In this document: positions 1-5,282 of the stretch, one piece after another
How positions within the stretch are numbered: position 1 is the first letter of the stretch
Layout: every line of letters begins with the position of its first letter
Assembly (NCBI GenBank): GCA_900550025.1
Contig: URQP01000092.1
Coordinates: forward strand, 1 to 10,457
From: an uncultured Porphyromonadaceae bacterium
GTDB taxonomy: Bacteria; Bacteroidota; Bacteroidia; Bacteroidales; Muribaculaceae
DNA: 10,457 bases
Direction of reading: 5' to 3'
Program-made: the position numbers and the translations under genes
Notes under the pieces: generated by a model
Seen by the model: the letters and a program-made list of their open reading frames with translations, nothing else
What the model was told of the DNA's origin: nothing
Databases searched by the model: none

Positions 1-276
1 GAGCGTCTGCATCGTGGCGAGGGTGATGCAGGTAATCATTTCGCGCTGTTTCAGCGTCAATTCGCCCGTTTGGAATATTTCACCAAAGATGAACTTCTGA
101 AGGATGCCCATCATTTCCGGGTCTGTGCCCTGCCCGGTCAGGGCTTCACCGCCGAACAAGGTGCGGTAATTTTGCTTGCATACTTCGATTCTATCCATAT
201 TGTCTGTTATTTGTGCCGTCGCGGGCAGGCTTCCTGCCAGCACGAGAGCGATTGTTGCTATTATTTTTGTTTTCAT
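1..276 (-). CDS. Carboxymuconolactone decarboxylase-family protein, secreted, partial (3' end beyond left edge)
   Basis: An open frame of 92 codons begins at the ATG at 276 and runs to base 1 without a stop, so the C-terminal part lies outside the window. The N terminus is a Sec signal peptide (Lys at 2 and 4, hydrophobic stretch IIATIALVLAGSLPA, likely cleavage after ATA near residue 20, followed by Q). The mature part (CKQNYRTLFGGEALTG, then LTLKQREMITCITLATMQ) resembles the start of the carboxymuconolactone decarboxylase/AhpD-like fold, where a conserved Arg-Glu helix follows a 'L..k.RE' pattern. The catalytic region used to tell true decarboxylases from AhpD-like thiol enzymes is not visible, so the reaction is unknown. 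The ATG overlaps the stop of the upstream flavin reductase gene in an ATGA (273-276), with AAAGGATG ahead of it, so translation is probably coupled. Export of this normally cytoplasmic fold is notable. Confidence 0.8.
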   Translation of the reverse strand, partial: MKTKIIATIALVLAGSLPATAQITDNMDRIEVCKQNYRTLFGGEALTGQGTDPEMMGILQKFIFGEIFQTGELTLKQREMITCITLATMQTL

Positions 277-839
277 TGTTGTTCATCCTTTTTATATTCT
301 TTCCCGAAACTCGTGCATTTGCCGATGGTATCGCCTGTACGCAGATAGGTGTAGTTCGGCATCTCGAAGAGCACGGGCTTCAACTTGTCGTAATCGGGCT
401 TACCCTTTTCGTTCAGGCAATCCTCGTCCACATAGGTATTCGTTATTTTGCAGATGAAGTTGTCGAAAGTGTCCGTCTCGTAGTTGTCCACCACCTCGCA
501 CTCCATCACCAGCGGACTTTCGTCTATGACGGGAGTTCCGGCTTCGCCCATATGATATACAAACACATCAGACTTGTCCGCCTTCGCTCCGCTTGCGCAA
601 CCCACATAGTCGGCTCGTTCCAGCATCGCTTCATTCACCATATTGACCGACACTTTGCCTGTCTGCTTTACTCCTTCGTTGGTGTAATGCTTCTTGAACA
701 GGCTCAACATGATTTGGTCGTGCCCAATAATGCCCACATGGGCGACCAGCAGCCAGTTCACTTTTCCGTTCACTTCCGTACCCACGACTACTGCGGGCGT
801 GGGGTACAATGCCAATACATTTCCTATGTTCTTTTTCAT
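273..839 (-). CDS. Flavin reductase-like FMN-binding split-barrel protein
   Basis: This is a 188-residue cytoplasmic protein with no signal peptide. Its pattern matches the flavin reductase-like domain family: LYPTPAVVVGT at 11-21, NGKVNWLLVAHVGII at 24-38 (strand and loop over the flavin), SLFKKHYTNEGVKQTG at 46-61, then VSVNMVNE and an ERADYVGCASG segment at 74-84. The length is normal for stand-alone members. Such proteins bind FMN and either reduce free flavin with NAD(P)H or act as small flavoenzymes; nothing here fixes the partner. It is the middle gene of a tight operon: its ATG lies 2 bases after the stop of the small upstream gene, and its stop overlaps the ATG of the carboxymuconolactone decarboxylase-like gene. 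The family assignment is firm; the substrate is unknown. Confidence 0.85.
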   Translation of the reverse strand: MKKNIGNVLALYPTPAVVVGTEVNGKVNWLLVAHVGIIGHDQIMLSLFKKHYTNEGVKQTGKVSVNMVNEAMLERADYVGCASGAKADKSDVFVYHMGEAGTPVIDESPLVMECEVVDNYETDTFDNFICKITNTYVDEDCLNEKGKPDYDKLKPVLFEMPNYTYLRTGDTIGKCTSFGKEYKKDEQQ

Positions 840-841
840 TG

Positions 842-1054
842 TTATCTTGTTTTTATGTTTATAGTCTTATCATCTTTAATTAATTCGGACAATCCTTTCA
901 GTATCTCAACTTCGTTAGCCTCCAAGGGTACGGATGTTTCCCCATAAAGGAAATAGCGCAAAAGTTGTTGCGGTGTGACGTGGTGGCGGTCTGCGATGAA
1001 GCACACCGCCTCGTCCGCACATAATTCTTCGGACAATTCTGTTTTATGCATCAT
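842..1054 (-). CDS. Small conserved-looking protein of unknown function, first gene of the flavin reductase operon
   Basis: The protein has 70 residues and starts MMHKTELSEELC. The frame can be extended to 1168, but a -7 promoter box (1079-1086) lies inside that extension, and the added residues look like translated non-coding DNA. The ATG at 1054 (or the adjacent one at 1051) is preceded by an A-rich AAAAAGAGAAACA leader. The sequence is mostly helical and acidic, with the core DEAVCFIADRHHVTPQQLL and LEANEVEILKGLSELI; there is no signal peptide or membrane segment. I do not recognise a named domain. The shape (a short helix-turn-helix-like pair of helices around VTPQQLL) would fit a small regulatory or adaptor protein, but this is a guess. 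It is transcribed with the flavin reductase gene (2-base gap). Confidence 0.65.
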   Translation of the reverse strand: MMHKTELSEELCADEAVCFIADRHHVTPQQLLRYFLYGETSVPLEANEVEILKGLSELIKDDKTINIKTR

Positions 1055-1078
1055 TGTTTCTCTTTTTATTAACTGATA

Positions 1079-1086
1079 CAAAATTA
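1079..1086 (-). promoter_or_regulatory. -7 promoter box (TAATTTTG) of the flavin reductase operon
   Basis: Read on the minus strand, TAATTTTG matches the Bacteroidetes -7 consensus TAnnTTTG and ends 24 bases before the ATG at 1054. No TTG or TTTG is present 19-22 bases upstream, so the -33 element is poor. That would suit a promoter needing an activator such as the divergent AraC-family protein. Confidence 0.6.
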
Positions 1087-1121
1087 CACCGGAGTAAGAA
1101 TGAACCCTGTAACTATATATG

Positions 1122-1135
1122 GGTAATACGTACCA
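1122..1135 (-). promoter_or_regulatory. Degenerate copy of the putative regulon operator
   Basis: GGTAATACGTACCA on the plus strand aligns with GATAATTGTAACA, the sequence found upstream of the cupin and hydrolase promoters, at 10 of 13 positions if one extra base is allowed. It begins 35 bases beyond the -7 box of the flavin reductase operon, the same distance as the other two copies. It also sits between the divergent promoters of the operon and the AraC gene and is itself nearly palindromic (GGTA / TACC). The sequence match alone would be weak; the matching position is what makes it a candidate. Confidence 0.4.
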
Positions 1136-1184
1136 TTTTTCCTGAAATTGCATGTCTGCGTAAATCATTGTCAGTTAAATGCTT

Positions 1185-1192
1185 TATCTTTG
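1185..1192 (+). promoter_or_regulatory. -7 promoter box (TATCTTTG) of the AraC-family regulator gene
   Basis: TATCTTTG is an exact match to TAnnTTTG and ends 22 bases before the ATG at 1215. It lies within the longest possible reading frame of the regulator (from 1179), which argues that translation starts at 1215 rather than 1179. No clear -33 element is seen at 19-22 bases. Confidence 0.65.
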
Positions 1193-1214
1193 TATCGGTT
1201 TAACAGGAAACAAG

Positions 1215-2114
1215 ATGAGCAAGATACTGAAAGTAAGGAATGTCAATGACTATGCACGCTACGTCGGATGCAAAGACCAGCATCCATTAGTCAGCGTCAT
1301 CGACTATTCCGAGATGTCGCCAATGCGCCACAGCCTAAACGATTACAGCGTATATGGTATCTTCTTCCACGACGAGGCGGAAATAGACCTTGCATACGGC
1401 TGCGGCAAATACGATTACAAGAAGGGTACGGTTATCTGCGTTGCTCCGGGACAGATAGGCGGCAAGGAGGACAACGGCGAGGAAGTGATGCTGACAGGCT
1501 GGGCTCTACTTTTCCACCCCGACCTGCTGCACGGTTTCCCATTAGAAAAACGTATCAAGGAATATTCCTTCTTCGATTACCGCATTAACGAGGCCCTCCA
1601 CATGACCGACGAGGAGCACGACATTCTGGCCTCCCTGATGCGCCAAATACGCAAGGAACTCGCCGAGAAGCCTGACGCGCTTCAGAACGCCATCATCGTG
1701 GGCTACATTGAATTGGCTCTTAACTTCTGCCAACGGTTCTACAACCGCCAGTTTGTCACCCGGAAGATTGAGAACTCCGACATCCTTGTCCGCTTCGACC
1801 GCCTGCTCCGCGACTATTTCGAAGAAAAACTCCAACTGAGCCTCGGTCTGCCGACCGTGCAGTATTGCGCCGACAAATTGTGCATGTCGCCCAACTATTT
1901 CGGCGATGTAATCAAAAAGACGACCGGCGACACGGCCAGCAACCGCATCCGCCAGTTCGTCATCCAGATTGCCAAGAACTGGATGGCGACAGGGGAAACC
2001 GTCTCCCAAGTGTCCGACCGCCTCGGCTTCGAATATCCCCAACATTTCAGCCGGATGTTCAAGAAACAGGAGGGTGTCACTCCGTCGGAATATTGCCAAC
2101 TGTTAAGACCATAA
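1215..2114 (+). CDS. AraC-family transcriptional regulator
   Basis: The protein has 299 residues from the ATG at 1215 (MSKILKVRNV), which follows AGGAAACAAG and the -7 box at 1185-1192; the alternative ATG at 1179 would lie upstream of that promoter. Residues about 20-110 form a beta-rich, cupin-like sensor region (for example KKGTVICVAPGQ at 69-80). Residues about 210-296 are the double helix-turn-helix of AraC/XylS proteins, ending with the family signature around GFEYPQHFSRMFKKQEGVTP. The ligand is unknown. The gene is divergent from the flavin reductase operon, the classic layout for a regulator controlling its neighbour. A repeated sequence upstream of three nearby promoters is a candidate binding site. 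A strong hairpin follows the stop codon. Confidence 0.93.
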   Translation: MSKILKVRNVNDYARYVGCKDQHPLVSVIDYSEMSPMRHSLNDYSVYGIFFHDEAEIDLAYGCGKYDYKKGTVICVAPGQIGGKEDNGEEVMLTGWALLFHPDLLHGFPLEKRIKEYSFFDYRINEALHMTDEEHDILASLMRQIRKELAEKPDALQNAIIVGYIELALNFCQRFYNRQFVTRKIENSDILVRFDRLLRDYFEEKLQLSLGLPTVQYCADKLCMSPNYFGDVIKKTTGDTASNRIRQFVIQIAKNWMATGETVSQVSDRLGFEYPQHFSRMFKKQEGVTPSEYCQLLRP

Positions 2115-2116
2115 AC

Positions 2117-2155
2117 AGAAATCCCGCCGCAATGTCTCTGCACAGCGGGATTTCT
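2117..2155. terminator. Rho-independent-type terminator between convergent genes
   Basis: A perfect 11-base inverted repeat, AGAAATCCCGC (2117-2127) and GCGGGATTTCT (2145-2155), flanks a 17-base loop. It starts 2 bases after the AraC stop codon. The A/T-rich outer stem gives a TTTCT tail in both directions, so it can act on the AraC transcript and on the opposing cupin transcript, whose gene ends at 2224. Confidence 0.8.
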
Positions 2156-2223
2156 CAATAATGTACTGAATCGTCATCCCCGATTCCTTAGCATAAAAAA
2201 CGAGATAAACATCTATTCAACTG

Positions 2224-2733
2224 TCACTTCAATTTCCCATATTCCTCATCAGTGACTGGCTCCAACCACTCATTCGAGGCATTTTCACCCGGCACCTCAA
2301 ATGCGAGATGTGCGAACCAACTGTCCGCCGCAGCTCCATGCCAGTGCTTCACATTTGCCGGAATGTGAATGACATCACCCGGAAGCATCTGTACCGCAGG
2401 CTTGCCTTCTTCCTGATACCAACCGCGTCCGGCCACACATACAAGCATCTGCCCGCCTCCTTTCGTAGCGTGGTGGATGTGCCAGTTGTTGCGGCATCCC
2501 GGCTCGAAAGTGACATTGCTGAATGGAATCTGCTCCGTGGATATCCTTGCCAAATAGCTATTGCCGATGAAATATTTGGCGTATGCCGTGTTCGGCTCAC
2601 CGATTGGGAATATCATCTCACGCTGGAAAGCGGCCTTGCCGTCCGCTACGGTTTCTGTAATCTTTTCCTGTGCCATAATAATTTGAATATTAAACACCAA
2701 ACAAACTGACAATAAAAACACTATTTTCTTCAT
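2224..2733 (-). CDS. Secreted cupin-domain protein
   Basis: The protein has 169 residues with a Sec signal peptide (KK at 2-3, hydrophobic 4-19, likely cleavage after Ala21 in MAQEK). It is a single-domain cupin. Motif 1 is PGCRNNWHIHHATKGGGQML (78-97), with metal ligands H85 and H87; Gln95 lies near the usual Glu position. Motif 2 is PGDVIHIPANVKHWHGA (118-134), with H130 as the last ligand. Small cupins of this kind are often found beside carboxymuconolactone decarboxylase-family proteins, and one such gene lies in the neighbouring operon. The reaction is unknown. It has its own promoter and shares a 13-base upstream sequence with the hydrolase operon, so it is probably co-regulated. The 95-base gap from the aldo/keto reductase gene suggests a separate transcript, though read-through is possible. 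Confidence 0.88.
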   Translation of the reverse strand: MKKIVFLLSVCLVFNIQIIMAQEKITETVADGKAAFQREMIFPIGEPNTAYAKYFIGNSYLARISTEQIPFSNVTFEPGCRNNWHIHHATKGGGQMLVCVAGRGWYQEEGKPAVQMLPGDVIHIPANVKHWHGAAADSWFAHLAFEVPGENASNEWLEPVTDEEYGKLK

Positions 2734-2760
2734 AAAAGAAACTTTTATAATTTATCTATG

Positions 2761-2768
2761 CAAATTTA
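2761..2768 (-). promoter_or_regulatory. -7 promoter box (TAAATTTG) of the cupin gene
   Basis: On the minus strand TAAATTTG matches TAnnTTTG and ends 27 bases before the ATG at 2733. A TTG lies 22 bases upstream, slightly far for a -33 element. Confidence 0.65.
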
Positions 2769-2803
2769 GAGCACTGTCAAAACAAAAAAGCAACAAAATC
2801 ACG

Positions 2804-2816
2804 GATAATTGTAACA
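2804..2816 (-). promoter_or_regulatory. Putative regulon operator, copy upstream of the cupin gene
   Basis: GATAATTGTAACA (plus-strand reading) is identical to 5189-5201. It begins 35 bases beyond the -7 box, the position of an activator site. Adding the three flanking bases gives 15 of 16 identical. The likely binder is the AraC-family protein encoded nearby, by inference only. Confidence 0.5.
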
Positions 2817-2828
2817 GTTTTACAGTTT

Positions 2829-4118
2829 TCATTTACCCATTAGGCTTTTCACTTTTGCCAGCAAATTAGGAATGTCAAGATGCTGCGGGCACTTCGCCAG
2901 ACACTCGCCGCAAGCGACGCACGATGATGCCGGGTCACCACGCTGTATGGGCGACATCGAAACGGTGTAGTCGGCCATCGCCCGGTTCATGTTCTTGTGC
3001 AATAGATAATTGTTATATACATAGGCAAAGATGTATCCGATGGCGACATTGTGAGGACAAGGGATACACTGGTAACAACCCGTGCAGTCGATGTGTCCCG
3101 GTGCGTGGCGATAGGCATAAATAGCCGCACCCAATGCCTCGCGCTCGGCAGGAGTGAGCATATTAGGGCGGGCTTTAGAAGCGTACTTCAGATTCTCTTC
3201 CACATCCTCCATGCTGCCCATACCGCTTACGGCAACGCTAACTTCAGGAATGTCCCACAAATAATCCAATGCCCACTCGGCATCAGGCTTATGGATGCCT
3301 GTTGAGGCAAGGGCATCGCGCATCACCTGTGGAAGGTTGGCAAGAAAGCCTGTGCGGACAGGCTTCATCACCGCCAGTCCCATACCGTTGGCGGCTGCAT
3401 ATTTCGGTCCAAGTACACCGGCCTCATATTCGTAATCCAAGTAATTGTGCTGGATAAGGCAAAAATCCCATGCCGGCGTATATTCTACTATTTTCTTGAA
3501 CAGTTGCAGACTGTCATGGAAAGAGAAGCCCATAAAGCGTATCTTGCCCTGCGCCTTCAGCCGCTCCATCTTCTCGATGAGCTTGTAAGGTAACACGTAG
3601 TCCTTCCATGCGCGGTGCATAATCATATGAATGTGGTAGAAGTCGATGACATCCGTGCCGATAGTACGGCGCGACTGGTCGAAGAACTTCTCGAAGTCGT
3701 CCGCCGACTGCATCTCCCACCACGGCATCTTGGACGTTACATACACCCGGTCGCGCCAGCCTCCGGCAAGGGCTTTGCCCACCGCCTGCTCGCTCTCGCC
3801 GCCAAGATAGACGCGCCCAGTGTCGATGTAGTTCACGCCGCCTTCGATGGCGCGGCGCACCATCGGCGTGGTCTGGTCAAAGTCCACGTGTTCGTTCTTC
3901 ATCGGCAGTCGCAACATCCCGAAGCCTAACGCCGACACGTTCACACCCGTGCGCCCCATCGGACGGTACTGCATCTGCGGATTGTAATTCAGAATATCCT
4001 TAGCAAGCTGTTCCCGCACCGCCTGCTTCTCGGCTTCCTGTGCAATGGCTTTCGGGGCATTCATCGCTCCTACGGCTGCGGCAAGAAGTCCGCTTTTGAT
4101 AAAATTCCGTCTGTCCAT
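2829..4118 (-). CDS. Aldo/keto reductase with C-terminal double 4Fe-4S cluster domain and twin-arginine signal
   Basis: The protein has 429 residues. Its N terminus, MDRRNFIKSGLLAAAVGAM, is a twin-arginine-type signal (R3, R4) with likely cleavage after AIA near 26. Residues about 52-335 are an aldo/keto reductase barrel with the expected catalytic tetrad: D99 and Y104 (YIDTGRVY), K130 (VTSK) and H164 (DFYHIH). The C-terminal region carries two iron-sulfur cysteine groups: C345, C348, C351 and C354 followed by P (CTGCYQCIPCP), and C400, C403, C406, C410, P (CVACGECLAKCP). This is the architecture of the 'aldo/keto reductase with 4Fe-4S' group (COG1453-like). It is the second gene of an operon, 10 bases after the DUF6282-like gene. 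If exported folded by Tat, it would not have a normal NADPH pool, so the clusters may supply electrons; that is inference. Confidence 0.9.
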   Translation of the reverse strand: MDRRNFIKSGLLAAAVGAMNAPKAIAQEAEKQAVREQLAKDILNYNPQMQYRPMGRTGVNVSALGFGMLRLPMKNEHVDFDQTTPMVRRAIEGGVNYIDTGRVYLGGESEQAVGKALAGGWRDRVYVTSKMPWWEMQSADDFEKFFDQSRRTIGTDVIDFYHIHMIMHRAWKDYVLPYKLIEKMERLKAQGKIRFMGFSFHDSLQLFKKIVEYTPAWDFCLIQHNYLDYEYEAGVLGPKYAAANGMGLAVMKPVRTGFLANLPQVMRDALASTGIHKPDAEWALDYLWDIPEVSVAVSGMGSMEDVEENLKYASKARPNMLTPAEREALGAAIYAYRHAPGHIDCTGCYQCIPCPHNVAIGYIFAYVYNNYLLHKNMNRAMADYTVSMSPIQRGDPASSCVACGECLAKCPQHLDIPNLLAKVKSLMGK

Positions 4119-4128
4119 ATTCTTACTT

Positions 4129-5124
4129 TTATTTATCCAAACCTATCAACCATGCCGGATTGCGACGAACAAGCAGGTCGATGTCGCTTTGAGATACTCC
4201 GGCAGATTGTAATTTCACTATGCAATCCCTCATTCCCTCAATTGGATGCGGCATCACTGCCTGCCCCAAGTCCGTAGAAATGAAACTCCGTGTCGGGTCA
4301 ATGCGGACGAACGAAACGAAATCTTCGATACTTTGCCTTTGATACTGGGGCATCTTAGTACCTTCTCCCCAAAGGCAAGGCAAGTAGCAATACTCTATGT
4401 ATGCGCCAAGGTCGATGCACCGCTTGATTTGGTCTGGTGTCATTGTCCAAATATACGAATTGGCGTGGGTAACTACCACCCGCTTCACGCCCACTTCCTG
4501 CGCCTTGCGGAGCAGGGAGAGGCTTTCTTCCGGCGAAGAATGCCCGGTGGCAAAAATAATGTCCGCCTCAGCGCATATCTCCATCACCTTGACCACTTCG
4601 GGCAAAACTTGACCGTTATCGCCTAATACAGGGATGCCTTTATCTTTTCGTCCTTCGTGTTGGTACTGATAGGCGGCATCCAAGGTCGGCATCCAGATGC
4701 AACGGCACAGTCCGCCGCTGGTCTCTACCGCTTTCCGTGCGGCAAAGGGATTCACCTTGTCACCATGAACCCGGTTCATGCAGAAACTGCCGAAGCACTC
4801 AGCGTCCGGCAATGCCTGACGGATGAGATACGCCCTATCGTGGCAACTGAAATCGTTGGACTTGAACATCACGGCACGGTAGCCCGCCGCCATTGCGTCT
4901 TTCATAAAGCCGTATTCATCCACCGACCGCTCCCGCGAATCCGGACGACAATGCAGATGGATGTCGCACACGCCTTTCAACAGCCCATCATACACATAAT
5001 TTCCTTTTCCACCAATTTCCAACATCGTACCAGCCGCATTCACCATAGCGGAAGACAAAATCAATGCTCCTCCTGCAAAAGCCGAATTCTTGATGAAATC
5101 ACGGCGACTCATATTCTTCTCCAT
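4129..5124 (-). CDS. DUF6282-like metal-dependent hydrolase with twin-arginine signal
   Basis: The protein has 331 residues from the ATG at 5124 (MEKNMSRRDFIKNS). An ATG at 5112 (MSRRDF) preceded by GGAG is an equally good start. The frame extends to 5160, but the -7 promoter box 5145-5152 lies inside that extension. A twin-arginine-type signal (R7, R8) is followed by a hydrophobic stretch to about residue 31. The mature part looks like an amidohydrolase-type TIM barrel: HxH at H56 and H58 (CDIHLHCRP), K88 (VMFKSND), H95, H195 (ATGHSSPEE), H220 (VVTHAN) and D285 (STDLGQ) are the expected metal ligands in the expected order. I place it in the DUF6282 group from this pattern. The substrate is unknown; relatives include hydrolases and decarboxylases. 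It is the first gene of the operon with the aldo/keto reductase. Confidence 0.82.
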   Translation of the reverse strand: MEKNMSRRDFIKNSAFAGGALILSSAMVNAAGTMLEIGGKGNYVYDGLLKGVCDIHLHCRPDSRERSVDEYGFMKDAMAAGYRAVMFKSNDFSCHDRAYLIRQALPDAECFGSFCMNRVHGDKVNPFAARKAVETSGGLCRCIWMPTLDAAYQYQHEGRKDKGIPVLGDNGQVLPEVVKVMEICAEADIIFATGHSSPEESLSLLRKAQEVGVKRVVVTHANSYIWTMTPDQIKRCIDLGAYIEYCYLPCLWGEGTKMPQYQRQSIEDFVSFVRIDPTRSFISTDLGQAVMPHPIEGMRDCIVKLQSAGVSQSDIDLLVRRNPAWLIGLDK

Positions 5125-5144
5125 CGTATTTGTCTTTCTTGTCG

Positions 5145-5152
5145 CAAATTTA
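5145..5152 (-). promoter_or_regulatory. -7 promoter box (TAAATTTG) of the hydrolase/aldo-keto reductase operon
   Basis: TAAATTTG on the minus strand matches TAnnTTTG and ends 20 bases before the ATG at 5124. No TTG occurs 19-22 bases upstream, suggesting a promoter that depends on an activator. Confidence 0.65.
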
Positions 5153-5188
5153 CACCTCACAAAACCGTATCAGGATAGCAGTATTACT

Positions 5189-5201
5189 GATAATTGTAAC
5201 A
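5189..5201 (-). promoter_or_regulatory. Putative regulon operator, copy upstream of the hydrolase operon
   Basis: GATAATTGTAACA, identical to 2804-2816, begins 36 bases beyond the -7 box at 5145-5152. Similarity continues downstream in the direction of transcription (7 of the next 11 bases agree with the cupin copy). Confidence 0.5.
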
Positions 5202-5252
5202 ATATCACCGAATATTACGTACAAGCATAGCCAAGGATTCTATTGTTTTTAT

Positions 5253-5260
5253 TAAATTTG
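5253..5260 (+). promoter_or_regulatory. -7 promoter box (TAAATTTG) of the LysM protein operon
   Basis: TAAATTTG matches the Bacteroidetes consensus and ends 22 bases before the ATG at 5283. The -33 element is not obvious. The preceding gap (5161-5252) also holds the divergent hydrolase promoter region. Confidence 0.6.
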
Positions 5261-5282
5261 CAAATTATTAGAGACTAAATAT

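Noticed and set aside
213..947. Open frame of 244 codons on the plus strand
   Set aside because: It lies opposite the flavin reductase and small-protein genes, has no recognisable domain and a Cys/His-rich, low-quality translation; it is a shadow of the real genes.
1055..1168. N-terminal extension of the small protein to 1168
   Set aside because: It contains the -7 box at 1079-1086, and its residues (YSYRVHSYSG and similar) look like translated intergenic DNA.
1179..1214. N-terminal extension of the AraC regulator to an ATG at 1179
   Set aside because: The -7 promoter box TATCTTTG (1185-1192) lies inside it, and the ATG at 1215 has a better leader (AGGAAACAAG).
1542..2099. Minus-strand open frame of 185 codons opposite the AraC gene
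   Set aside because: It is a complementary-strand shadow of a clear AraC-family coding sequence.
5125..5160. N-terminal extension of the DUF6282-like protein to 5160
   Set aside because: It contains the -7 box at 5145-5152 and pushes the twin-arginine motif away from the N terminus.
4657..5178. Plus-strand open frame of 173 codons
   Set aside because: It is opposite the DUF6282-like gene, whose metal-ligand motifs are intact.
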